Positions 49,817 through 58,081 of a stretch of 64,000 nt of DNA are shown here, piece after piece. The stretch covers positions 1-64,000 of the forward strand of contig CACYGX010000008.1 of assembly GCA_902774055.1 (NCBI GenBank), given 5' to 3'. The translations under genes were made by a program, and so were the position numbers. The stretch is from an uncultured Bacteroidales bacterium. GTDB taxonomy: Bacteria; Bacteroidota; Bacteroidia; Bacteroidales; Muribaculaceae. Every line of letters starts with the position of its first letter. Position 1 is the first letter of the stretch. The notes beneath the pieces are model-generated. The model searched no databases, had not been told where the DNA came from, and worked only from the letters and a program-made list of their open reading frames with translations.

Positions 49817-50626
49817 ATGCCACGCAGAAATCGAGAACATAGCGATACCGGCGTTTACCACGTGATGATGCGTGGTATTGACCGCCGTGACATCTTTGCC
49901 GATGATCAGGACCGCGGCAAGTTCCTAAAGATCCTTCGCACCGTTACAGCTCCTAAGGACCGCGACGGCAAGCCGTTGCCACCCTACTGCCACATCCACG
50001 CCTACTGCTTGATGGACAACCACATCCATCTGCTCATTGCCGAAGGCGCCGAGGACATTGGCACAGTCATGAAACGCATTGGCGTGTCATACGTCAGCTA
50101 TTACAACAAGCGGCACGAGCGTTTAGGCCCCTTGTTCCATGACCGCTTCCGCAGTGAGCCCGTCGGCAGCACGGACTATTTCATCACCCTGTTGCGTTAT
50201 ATCCACCAAAATCCCGTCGAGGCCGAGATGGTCGCCAGCCCTTACCAATACCGCTGGAGCAGTTGGCACGAGTACACGGCAACGCCTCCCACGCCCGACC
50301 AAACCATCTGCACCAAGGAACTGCCCTTCGCCGCGCTGCCATGGAATAAGCTGTGCGAAATGGTGCTCAACGTCAGCGCTGGGCACATCCAACCGCATTC
50401 CAGAATCGAACAAGGCCGAATGACAGACAATGAGGCACGCAAGACGTTGGAAAACCTGTGTGGATGCGACATCAACAACGTCCCCACGATGCCAAAAACT
50501 GATCGGAAGTTGCTCATCCGCAAAGCCATAGCACGCGGAGTCAACATGAGACAGCTCTCTCGCTTAACAGGCATTGAATACAGATCCATCTATAACGTAA
50601 TAAACGCAAAGCCGAAAAAGGGATAA
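49817..50626 (+). CDS. REP-associated tyrosine transposase (RAYT)
   Basis: A 269-residue protein read from the ATG at 49817. The HUH motif HIH lies at about 69-71 (YCLMDNHIHLLI), and the catalytic Tyr at about 128 in LLRYIHQNPVEA, the RAYT hallmark. A C-terminal helix-turn-helix-like region (RKAIARGVNMRQLSRLTGIE) may bind DNA. RAYTs are domesticated single-strand nucleases linked to REP palindrome spread. This one lies centrally between mirror-image REP blocks. It is much longer than, and distinct from, the two 148-residue HUH proteins in the window. Confidence 0.9.
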   Translation: MPRRNREHSDTGVYHVMMRGIDRRDIFADDQDRGKFLKILRTVTAPKDRDGKPLPPYCHIHAYCLMDNHIHLLIAEGAEDIGTVMKRIGVSYVSYYNKRHERLGPLFHDRFRSEPVGSTDYFITLLRYIHQNPVEAEMVASPYQYRWSSWHEYTATPPTPDQTICTKELPFAALPWNKLCEMVLNVSAGHIQPHSRIEQGRMTDNEARKTLENLCGCDINNVPTMPKTDRKLLIRKAIARGVNMRQLSRLTGIEYRSIYNVINAKPKKG

Positions 50627-50916
50627 AAAATTACATCAAAAGAACCGTCCCTTTTTTACACGAGGTGAAGGCAGCAAGGGCGGTGCATCATTGGGACGGG
50701 TCTTGTTGATGGCTACGCTTCGCTTTCGCCAGTCAAAAGAACCGTCCCAGCTGATAGCACCCGGGAAAAGCAAGAGTATCGCCGCCTCGCGTCCCGGCTG
50801 ATACAACGTAATAACCCCCAAACCGAAAAAGGAGATGAAAAATTACATCAAAAGAACCGTCCCTTTTTTCCGCAAAGCCGAAAAGAGGAGAAAAATTACA
50901 TCAAAAGAACCGTCCC
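50626..50916 (-). repeat. Right REP block of the RAYT element
   Basis: Units AAAAATTACATCAAAAGAAC-CGTCCC lie in minus orientation at 50626-50651, 50838-50863 and 50891-50916. The 89-bp inverted partner of the left block is at 50674-50762. The first unit begins at the last base of the RAYT stop codon. The rest of the 50627-50948 interval has no gene. Confidence 0.9.
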
Positions 50917-50948
50917 TTTTTTCGGGGATTCAGAAATGCTTAAAGAAA

Positions 50949-50980
50949 TTTGGCATTTCATTTGAGTTGCATTAATTTTG
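50949..50980 (+). promoter_or_regulatory. Promoter of dsbD
   Basis: TTTG (50949-50952), a 20-bp gap and TAATTTTG (50973-50980) form a full consensus match. Confidence 0.8.
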
Positions 50981-51019
50981 CGGATTAAAACTACCATAAG
51001 ACTAAAACTGAAATAGAAG

Positions 51020-53098
51020 ATGAAGAAGATTGCGACATTGTTGACGATGGTGACGGTGGCCATGATAGCCGTTGCCCAGATGGCTAATCCCGTCACGTTT
51101 ACTTCCCAACTCAAGACCACCAACGGCTCCAGCGAGGGCGAGATTGTCTTTACAGGTAAAATCGACAAGGGCTGGCATGTGTATTCCACCAACCTGGGCG
51201 ATGCAGGTCCCACCGAGGCCGGCATTACCTTCCACAAGAAGGACGGTGTGGAACCAGTGGGTAAACTTAAGGCTGTAGGCAAGGAAATCTCTAAGTTCGA
51301 CGAGATGTTCGGCGCCAAACTTCGTTACTTTGAAAATAACGTGCAGTTTGTGCAGAAGGTGAAGTTCACCAAGCCCAACTATGATATTGATGCCGACCTG
51401 GAGTACGGCGCATGCAACGACCAGTCGTGCCTGCCGCCGTCGAGCGTGAGCCTGAAGAAGGCTGGCAAGTCGCCCGCTGTTGACGGTGAGGCCGACAAGA
51501 ATAAGGCAGAACAGGAAAAAGCTGATGCCGAGGCGCTTGCCAAGGCCAAAGCAGACTCCCTCGCAGCCCTGGCAGCCGCAGCGGCCGACAGTGCCGCCAT
51601 GGGAGCCCCTGTGGATAGCGCTGCTCTTGCCGCGCTGGACCATGACGCATTGTGGAAACCCGTCGTTGGCGACGTTCAGCGCATGGACGGCACCGATGGC
51701 GGCAGTGGCAGCCGCTCGTTGTGGTACATCTTCCTGCTGGGTCTGATCGGCGGACTGGTGGCGTTGTTCACACCCTGTGTGTGGCCCATCATCCCCATGA
51801 CGGTAAGTTTCTTCCTCAAGCGTGCCAAGAATGACAAGAAGAAAGGTATAAAGGACGCTATCACCTATGGCATCTCGATTGTGGTCATCTATCTGGCCCT
51901 CGGCTTGATCGTGACCGCCATCTTTGGCCCCAGCGCGCTGAATGCCCTCTCGACCAATGCGGTATTCAACATCTTCCTGTGCCTGTTGCTGGTGGTCTTT
52001 GCGCTGTCGTTCTTCGGCATGTTCGAGATCAAGTTGCCCAGCAAGTGGTCTAACGCCGTTGACAACAAGGCCAGCAACACCAGCGGCCTGCTGTCCATCT
52101 TCCTGATGGCCTTCACGCTGGCGTTGGTTTCCTTCTCGTGCACGGGTCCCATCATCGGCTTCTTGCTGGTAGATTTCGCTACCAGCGGTAACTTCTGGGG
52201 TCCCGCCATCGGCATGTTGGGCTTCGCACTGGCCCTAGCATTGCCATTCACGCTGTTTGCCTTGTTCCCCTCATGGCTCAAGTCGGCCCCCAAGTCTGGC
52301 GGCTGGATGAATATCCTCAAGGTGACGCTCGGCTTTATCGAGCTGGCCTTTGCCTGCAAGTTCTTCTCGGTTGCCGACCTGGCCTACGGCTGGCACCTGA
52401 TGGACCGTGAAGTCTTCCTGTGCCTGTGGATCGCCATCTTTGGCCTGCTGGGACTTTACCTGATTGGCAAACTCAAGTTCAAGAGCGATATTGTCGAGCC
52501 AGGTGATGAGACCAAGCCCATGCCCGTGATCTGCATCATGGGCGGACTGATTTCGCTGGCATTCGCCATCTATATGATTCCAGGCCTGTGGGGCGCACCG
52601 TGTAAGGCAGTAAGCGCCTTTGCGCCGCCCATGAACACTCAGGACTTCAACCTCAACACCAAGGAGGTGCGCGCCGCCTATACCGACTATGAGCAAGGTA
52701 TGGCCGCTGCTGCCGCTGCCGGCAAACCCGTCTTCCTGGACTTTACAGGCTTTGGCTGCGTAAACTGCCGCAAGATGGAAGCCGCCGTGTGGACTGATCC
52801 CAGCGTGGCCGACAAGTTGAACAAAGACTATGTGCTCATCTCGCTCTTTGTCGATGACAAGCGCCCGCTGCCCGAGCCCATCGAGGTGACCGAGGCCACT
52901 GGCGAGAAGCGCACGCTGCGCACCATCGGCGACAAGTGGAGCTACCTGCAACGCTACAAGTTCGGCAGCAACACGCAGCCGTTCTACGTCTGCGTTGACC
53001 CGCAGGGCAACGCCATGAGCGGCTCGTTCAGCTACAAGGAGGACGTCCCCGCCTTCCTCGAATTCCTGGACGGCGGCCTGACCAAATTCCGACAATAA
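51020..53098 (+). CDS. dsbD: Thiol:disulfide interchange protein DsbD
   Basis: A 692-residue electron-relay protein. The signal peptide is followed by the N-terminal DsbD-alpha immunoglobulin-like domain (about 25-150, with YGACNDQSCLPP). An Ala-rich linker leads to the eight-helix CcdA-like membrane core with paired cysteines in TPCVWPIIP (about 253) and SFSCTGPIIG (about 373). The C-terminal thioredoxin domain carries GCVNCRKME (about 580). It moves reducing power from cytoplasmic thioredoxin to the periplasm, plausibly serving the TlpA-like proteins at 46985-49281. Confidence 0.94.
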   Translation: MKKIATLLTMVTVAMIAVAQMANPVTFTSQLKTTNGSSEGEIVFTGKIDKGWHVYSTNLGDAGPTEAGITFHKKDGVEPVGKLKAVGKEISKFDEMFGAKLRYFENNVQFVQKVKFTKPNYDIDADLEYGACNDQSCLPPSSVSLKKAGKSPAVDGEADKNKAEQEKADAEALAKAKADSLAALAAAAADSAAMGAPVDSAALAALDHDALWKPVVGDVQRMDGTDGGSGSRSLWYIFLLGLIGGLVALFTPCVWPIIPMTVSFFLKRAKNDKKKGIKDAITYGISIVVIYLALGLIVTAIFGPSALNALSTNAVFNIFLCLLLVVFALSFFGMFEIKLPSKWSNAVDNKASNTSGLLSIFLMAFTLALVSFSCTGPIIGFLLVDFATSGNFWGPAIGMLGFALALALPFTLFALFPSWLKSAPKSGGWMNILKVTLGFIELAFACKFFSVADLAYGWHLMDREVFLCLWIAIFGLLGLYLIGKLKFKSDIVEPGDETKPMPVICIMGGLISLAFAIYMIPGLWGAPCKAVSAFAPPMNTQDFNLNTKEVRAAYTDYEQGMAAAAAAGKPVFLDFTGFGCVNCRKMEAAVWTDPSVADKLNKDYVLISLFVDDKRPLPEPIEVTEATGEKRTLRTIGDKWSYLQRYKFGSNTQPFYVCVDPQGNAMSGSFSYKEDVPAFLEFLDGGLTKFRQ

Positions 53099-53105
53099 AT
53101 TTGAT

Positions 53106-53603
53106 CGTGCTACGCACGAGAAATCAAAAAAATATTTATTAATGACAGCCGAGGAATATAACCATCGATATGCCTTCTTTCAAGATATAACAGGGAGAGC
53201 AATGCAAGTTCACACTGAATATCACGGCGGGCTTTTAGAATCTGCTTATGAAGCGGCCCTCACCTACCTGCTGACACAGGATGGCTATCAGGTTGAGAGG
53301 CAAGTATTCCTGCCTATTTATTGGAAAGAGGTCAAGCTCAACCAGAACTACCGTATGGACCTGGTTATCAATCATGAAGTTATCATAGAGCTCAAAGCAA
53401 TGAACTTTACCGGTCTTGAGCATCGCAAACAATTGTGGAACTACATGAACCTGACTCATATGCCTTTTGGAATGCTGATTAACTTCAGTCCTAGAGGACT
53501 CTATTCCGAATGGTATCACCGCCATCAAAATGGTGAAATGGAACAGATAAAGGTCCGAAAAGAATAATTAAAAAAAAGTATTTGATTTCTCGCGCAAAGC
53601 GCG
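53106..53603. mobile_element. Hairpin-ended cassette containing the GxxExxY gene
   Basis: The left end is the hairpin CGTGC/GCACG (53106-53110/53114-53118) running into GAGAAATCAAA. The right end is TTTGATTTCTC (53581-53591) running into CGCGC/GCGCG (53591-53595/53599-53603). The ends are inverted relative to each other, with compensatory changes that keep the stems paired. The gene starts 14 bp after the left motif and ends 14 bp before the right one. A gene-less relative is at 2229-2313. Confidence 0.75.
53142..53567 (+). CDS. GxxExxY family protein (PD-(D/E)XK nuclease-like)
   Basis: A 141-residue protein with the defining motif G-L-L-E-S-A-Y at residues 30-36 (preceded by HTEYHG). A PD-(D/E)XK-like core follows: Asp73 in YRMDLVINH, and Glu83 and Lys85 in IIELKAM. 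The C-terminus LWNYMNLTHMPFGMLINF is family-typical. No biochemical function is established for the family that I know of; the motif suggests nuclease activity. It is immediately enclosed by hairpin-bearing inverted ends, so it appears to be the only gene of a small cassette between dsbD and the cyuA-like gene. Confidence 0.88.
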   Translation: MTAEEYNHRYAFFQDITGRAMQVHTEYHGGLLESAYEAALTYLLTQDGYQVERQVFLPIYWKEVKLNQNYRMDLVINHEVIIELKAMNFTGLEHRKQLWNYMNLTHMPFGMLINFSPRGLYSEWYHRHQNGEMEQIKVRKE

Positions 53604-53642
53604 ATCCAAATTAAGATAATAACCGATTGCCATTAAAGAAAT

Positions 53643-54935
53643 ATGATTGAAGAGAAGACTAGAGAGCGGATTATCGCGTTGATGAAGCGCGAAGTTGTCC
53701 CTGCTGTGGGTTGCACCGAGCCCATGGCAGTGGCATTGTGTGTTAGTCGTGCTACCGAGGAGCTGGGCTTCATCCCAGAGAAAATCACCGTCCTGCTGAG
53801 CGCCAACATCCTCAAGAACGCCATGGGTGTGGGCATTCCCGGCACGGGAATGATCGGCCTGCCCATCGCCATCGCCCTGGGTGCCATCGTCGGCAATTCG
53901 GACTACAAACTCGAGGTGCTCAAGGATATCACCCCCGAGGCCCTGGAGCAGGGCAAGCAGTACATCAACGAGGGACGCATCGACATCCAACTGAAGCAGG
54001 ATTGCTGCGACAAACTGTATGTCGAAGCCATCTGCGAGGGCCAAGGCCACACCGCCAGCGCCATTATCCAGGGCTCGCACACCTGCTTTGTTAGAATCTC
54101 TTATGATGACAGGACCATGCTCATCGACCCCATGCCCGACGGCTTTATCGGCGATGACGACAGCAATGACATCAGCCTGAAGCTGCGCCTGGTCTATGAC
54201 TTCGCCATGGAGGCACCGCTCGACGACATCCGCTTCATCCTCGAGACCCGCGACTATAACCTCAAGGCCGCCCAGGAGTCCATCAAGGGCAACTACGGGC
54301 ATTGCCTGGGTAAGACGATGGATAGGCCGCTGAGCCACGGCATCTTTGGCAACACCATCTTCTCACGCATTCTCTCCAAGACCGCCCTGGCGACCGATGC
54401 CCGCATGGGCGGCGCCTTGATTCCCGTGATGAGCAACAGCGGCTCGGGCAATCAGGGCATCTGCGCCACAAACCCCGTCGCCGTCTATGCGATGGAGAAC
54501 GAGAACACTGAGGAGGAACTCATCCGAGCCCTCACGCTGAGCCACCTGACCGCCATCTATATCAAGCAGAGCCTGGGCAAGCTGAGTGCCCTGTGTGGCT
54601 GCGTCGTGGCCTCGATAGGCAGCAGTTGCGGCATTACCTACCTGATGGGCGGCGACTTTAACCGCATCTGCTATGCGGTGAAGAACATGATTGCCAACTT
54701 GACGGGCATGATTTGTGACGGTGCCAAGCCCAGCTGCGCCCTGAAGATCGCGTCGGGCGTATCGACGGCCCTGCTGTCGGCCGTTCTCGCCATCGAGGGC
54801 CGCCACGTCACCAGCGCCGAGGGCATCATCGATGACGATGTGGACCGCTCAATCCGCAACCTCACCATCATTGGTGCCGACGCCATGAACGCTACCGACA
54901 ACATGGTCCTCAACATCATGACCGGCAAGCAATAA
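53643..54935 (+). CDS. UPF0597/L-cysteine desulfidase family protein (CyuA/YhaM-like)
   Basis: A 430-residue protein of the serine dehydratase-alpha-like UPF0597 family. It has VPAVGCTEPMAVALCVSRA, NILKNAMGVGIPGTGM, SNSGSGNQGICATNPV and LCGCVVASIGSSCGITYLMGG. The conserved Cys residues fit an oxygen-sensitive [4Fe-4S] cluster. Characterised members degrade L-cysteine to pyruvate, ammonia and sulfide. Full length and monocistronic. A perfect 28-bp palindrome follows at 55061-55088. Confidence 0.9.
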   Translation: MIEEKTRERIIALMKREVVPAVGCTEPMAVALCVSRATEELGFIPEKITVLLSANILKNAMGVGIPGTGMIGLPIAIALGAIVGNSDYKLEVLKDITPEALEQGKQYINEGRIDIQLKQDCCDKLYVEAICEGQGHTASAIIQGSHTCFVRISYDDRTMLIDPMPDGFIGDDDSNDISLKLRLVYDFAMEAPLDDIRFILETRDYNLKAAQESIKGNYGHCLGKTMDRPLSHGIFGNTIFSRILSKTALATDARMGGALIPVMSNSGSGNQGICATNPVAVYAMENENTEEELIRALTLSHLTAIYIKQSLGKLSALCGCVVASIGSSCGITYLMGGDFNRICYAVKNMIANLTGMICDGAKPSCALKIASGVSTALLSAVLAIEGRHVTSAEGIIDDDVDRSIRNLTIIGADAMNATDNMVLNIMTGKQ

Positions 54936-55060
54936 AATCCTTTATTCAAACAACAAGAACAACGTTGAACAACAGAAAAACAACTTTTTTCTAGGCATCC
55001 GCGCCTTTTGCCTCACGCAAAAGGCATCAAGCCGCAATGTTTTAAGTTGGCATACGAATT

Positions 55061-55088
55061 AAGGAGACGCAAAATTTTGCGTCTCCTT
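55061..55088. terminator. Perfect 28-bp palindrome, bidirectional terminator
   Basis: AAGGAGACGCAAAA (55061-55074) is directly followed by its reverse complement TTTTGCGTCTCCTT and a T-run. It lies between converging genes and can serve both. Confidence 0.8.
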
Positions 55089-55111
55089 TTGTAATGTCTT
55101 GCAAAGACTTA

Positions 55112-55768
55112 TTAATTCTCTAGCAGCCAGTCAATCAAACTAGATACATCAGCGATAGTCACTACTCCATCGGCGTTCAAGTCGGCATTTTGGGAATGGA
55201 ATGACGATTGGCAACCAGCGAGCAGGTAATCGATAAGGAACGAGACGTCTGCGATAGTCACCACGCCGTCACCATTGGCATCTCCTCTCAATTGTTGAGC
55301 CAATAATTGCACTTGGCAGCTCTCTACAGGCAGGACAAACTCTATTCCATCAACTGTAGTGAAAAAACTGTTTTTCAGACCGATGGTTGCTGGACCTGTG
55401 AAATCCTCATCTGCAGTGAGGTTGATGACCACAAGCGCTCCGCTTGAGCCCGAATAGGGTTTCACACTCATGCAGAAAGACTCCACCCTTAACGCTCCGT
55501 CATAACGCAGCTTACTGAGAATAGTCTGGTCACTGGCGTTGCGATTCGTCAAATCAAAAAGATATTCCCCATCATCTTGCACCACAGTAAGCCCCTGCGG
55601 CAGCATCAAGTCGGTCTGAAAAGCAGTGAAGGGTTCATCGTTCTCTAGAATCATCGCCACCTGCATGGTCTCGCCAGCCGCAATGACAAAATCAGGAAGA
55701 TAGAAGCGATTGGTAGCAGTAACACTCAACGCCAGCATCGTCATTATCAAAAATAGGGTATGTTTCAT
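55112..55768 (-). CDS. Secreted cohesin-like plus dockerin protein
   Basis: A 218-residue protein with a signal peptide (MKHTLFLIMTMLALSVTAT). Residues 25-150 have a cohesin-like beta-sandwich pattern (AGETMQVAMILENDEPFTAF, LMLPQGLTV, then SSGALVVINLTA). Residues 158-217 are a dockerin pair (GDANGDGVVTIADVSFLIDYLL and DLNADGVVTIADVSSLIDWLL). The same two modules recur in the adjacent protein at 55780-57672, 11 bp upstream on the same strand. A role in a surface complex is inference. Confidence 0.78.
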   Translation of the reverse strand: MKHTLFLIMTMLALSVTATNRFYLPDFVIAAGETMQVAMILENDEPFTAFQTDLMLPQGLTVVQDDGEYLFDLTNRNASDQTILSKLRYDGALRVESFCMSVKPYSGSSGALVVINLTADEDFTGPATIGLKNSFFTTVDGIEFVLPVESCQVQLLAQQLRGDANGDGVVTIADVSFLIDYLLAGCQSSFHSQNADLNADGVVTIADVSSLIDWLLEN

Positions 55769-55779
55769 TTTCTACTGTT

Positions 55780-57672
55780 TTAACGAATTACCTTGTTGGT
55801 GGTGCGGCTGCCATCGGTGTAGGTTGTGACGACGAGAGTCACGCCAGCCGCAGGTTCAGCCACACACTGGCCTGCAAGGTTAAAGTAGTTGACGCTAGCA
55901 ATTGTCTTTCCTGCGGTCATCTCATTAAGTGCCGTTAAGTGATCAGCAACGACGTTGAAGCCATTCAGATGAACACTTTCACCATTCGGTGTCACAAGTT
56001 CGATGCGATCTACCACGATGTCACCCTTCATGCCGTCCACATTGAACGTCAATACCGAACCCTCGTTACCCATGATGGTTTTTAGGTTAGGGGAATAAGC
56101 GAGGAGACGCACCTTGCCATTACCACGATCTTTCACAATGAGTCCCAAGTCGCTGGCACGCTCGCTCAGGGCAAACTCGCTGGCGGTCAGTCCTTCGGGC
56201 AAAGTCAAATCCATTTGGAGGGCTGTATAATCCGCCTCATTGTCCAGATTGATGCCGACGGTATTGTTGAAAGACTCGCCACTCATACGGTCGCCAGCCA
56301 CATTAGGCGCCATCATCCGCATAGTTTCTGGTTCTGGATAGTCCTGGTCGAGCACCAAGTTAGCAATTTTCACCACGTCAGTAATGGTAATGTTCCCGTC
56401 GCCATTCATATCCGCTGCCTCAAACACAAAAGGCTCTGGATTGTAATTCAAGATATAACGGGCAGTAGTTACCACATCAGCGACCGTTATCGTTCCGCTG
56501 TTGTTCACATCACCCATCTTATAGTTATAGACTTTCACATTGCTTAATGCATCAAGCGCATAGAGTTCTTCCTCATCAGTTGAAGTCAATATCGTATTCC
56601 TGAGCCATATGGGATAAGTGCCACTCGCGCCCTCGGGCACTTTCACCGAAATATAGAACAACTCACCCTCATTGTTCTTAAAGGGTTTTAATGTAGGAGA
56701 ATAACTCAATACTCTTATAGCGCCATCAGGAGCATCATTCACCATGATGACATGGTCACGCGCTTTGCGGTCTGACAAACTCACAACATAATCGCCGTTA
56801 TGCTGAACCAGCTCAAATTCCTCCGGCAAATAAACATCCGTCTGGAAAGCAGTAATCTCACTCTCATTTTGCATCGACACTGGAATCACAATCGTGTCAC
56901 CATGGAAAGTCGTGTTATCAGGCACCGAGAAAGAATCATTCCCAAACCCATAAACATTAATAAAGTAGTTCCATGGATACGTTGTCCTATATAAATCAAC
57001 CGATTCTTTAGGAACATAAAGTTTTGCTGTGCTATTTGGAAAGCCGCTTGCAGAAGGAGGTGTTGTTGCCAAACAAGTGATAGACGAAAGAGGGCAACCA
57101 TAGAACACGTCACTTGTACCGCCTATTGATGTTACAGAACTGCCTATAACAATGGTAGCCAAATTCGAACAATAATAGAACGCTTGAGCTCCAATAGATG
57201 TTATTGAGATGGGAATAATCATATGAGATAAGCCTGAACAATTCATAAACGCATTGTTACCTATTGAAGTAACAGAAACGGGAATGGTAATGTTCTTTAG
57301 TCCTGAACAATTAAAAAACGCACAACTGCCAATTGAAGTGACTGTACCAGGTATCGATATACTAGTTAAAGCGGTGGATGAATACCGATTATAAAATGCG
57401 TTGTCACCAATAGCTGTCACAGTGTACGTTTTTCCGTTATAAGTGACTGTCTCGGGAATAGTAACATCACCCACACAATCATTTTGATAATAATGATAAG
57501 TGTATCCGCCAGAGTACTCAGTGTAATGCCTCAAATAAGTTACTGTGGCTTCATCACCATTTATATTGTAGTAAATGCCATTCACATACATGTCGTAGGC
57601 AAGGGTGGTGGTTGTGCTGACGAGGGCGAGGGTCAGCAGGATAGTGCGTAAGGTTAAGTTTAGTGTTTTCAT
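55780..57672 (-). CDS. BspA-like LRR protein with cohesin-like, dockerin and T9SS-type tail modules
   Basis: A 630-residue exported protein, modules in order. A signal peptide covers 1-25. BspA-type leucine-rich repeats lie at about 60-200 (LTSISIPGTVTSIGSCAF and similar). The first cohesin-like module is at about 245-385, the dockerin pair at about 390-450 (GDVNNSGTITVADVVTTARYI), and the second cohesin-like module at about 465-570. The tail resembles a type IX secretion sorting domain (VNYFNLAGQCV, then TDGSRTTNKVIR). It was probably exported and surface anchored. It has a consensus promoter and an unusually long leader, and is likely co-transcribed with the gene at 55112. Confidence 0.82.
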   Translation of the reverse strand: MKTLNLTLRTILLTLALVSTTTTLAYDMYVNGIYYNINGDEATVTYLRHYTEYSGGYTYHYYQNDCVGDVTIPETVTYNGKTYTVTAIGDNAFYNRYSSTALTSISIPGTVTSIGSCAFFNCSGLKNITIPVSVTSIGNNAFMNCSGLSHMIIPISITSIGAQAFYYCSNLATIVIGSSVTSIGGTSDVFYGCPLSSITCLATTPPSASGFPNSTAKLYVPKESVDLYRTTYPWNYFINVYGFGNDSFSVPDNTTFHGDTIVIPVSMQNESEITAFQTDVYLPEEFELVQHNGDYVVSLSDRKARDHVIMVNDAPDGAIRVLSYSPTLKPFKNNEGELFYISVKVPEGASGTYPIWLRNTILTSTDEEELYALDALSNVKVYNYKMGDVNNSGTITVADVVTTARYILNYNPEPFVFEAADMNGDGNITITDVVKIANLVLDQDYPEPETMRMMAPNVAGDRMSGESFNNTVGINLDNEADYTALQMDLTLPEGLTASEFALSERASDLGLIVKDRGNGKVRLLAYSPNLKTIMGNEGSVLTFNVDGMKGDIVVDRIELVTPNGESVHLNGFNVVADHLTALNEMTAGKTIASVNYFNLAGQCVAEPAAGVTLVVTTYTDGSRTTNKVIR

Positions 57673-57945
57673 ACAAATGTGTCTCCTGTTGCCGGTGCAG
57701 TCCTCAAGGGCGGTTTAAATGGTATAACTAAAGCGTGAACTGAATCGCCAAACCTCTAACAGATGGTCGTAGGATACCAGCAGACGAAGATATGGAAATT
57801 GCAGCCCACGCCGTAGCGTGGAAGCCGCATCGCCATACTTACGTCTTTTAGAAAATTTCCTACGTTTTCTGTTACAAGTAAAAGCAATACGCTTCTTTTC
57901 AATTCAACGATGTCTTGCGGAGCGCAGCCTATGGTCACGCACCCA
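57673..57945 (-). ncRNA. Long structured 5' leader of the LRR/dockerin gene (candidate cis-RNA)
   Basis: About 270 nt separate the predicted start of transcription from the ATG at 57672. On the minus strand the leader has the perfect stem CCACGC/GCGTGG near 57815-57833, the inverted GCTGCGCTCCGCA segment near 57916-57930, and a long conserved-looking tract leading to GGCAACAGGAGACACATTTG before the ATG. No open frame is evident. I do not recognise a named riboswitch. Confidence 0.4.
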
Positions 57946-57950
57946 CGTTG

Positions 57951-57982
57951 CAAAGGTAAACCTATATTCTTAAAAAAGCAAA
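57951..57982 (-). promoter_or_regulatory. Promoter of the LRR/dockerin operon
   Basis: On the minus strand, TTTG (57982-57979), a 20-bp gap and TACCTTTG (57958-57951) form a full consensus match about 280 bp upstream of the start codon. Confidence 0.75.
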
Positions 57983-58081
57983 TAGTGATGTTATTTTTAT
58001 TTCGTAAAATTCGCGTAATTCGTAGTTCAAAAAAAGGAAAATTTGTAATTTTGTGGGATAATAGCAAAAGTCAGATTTATA

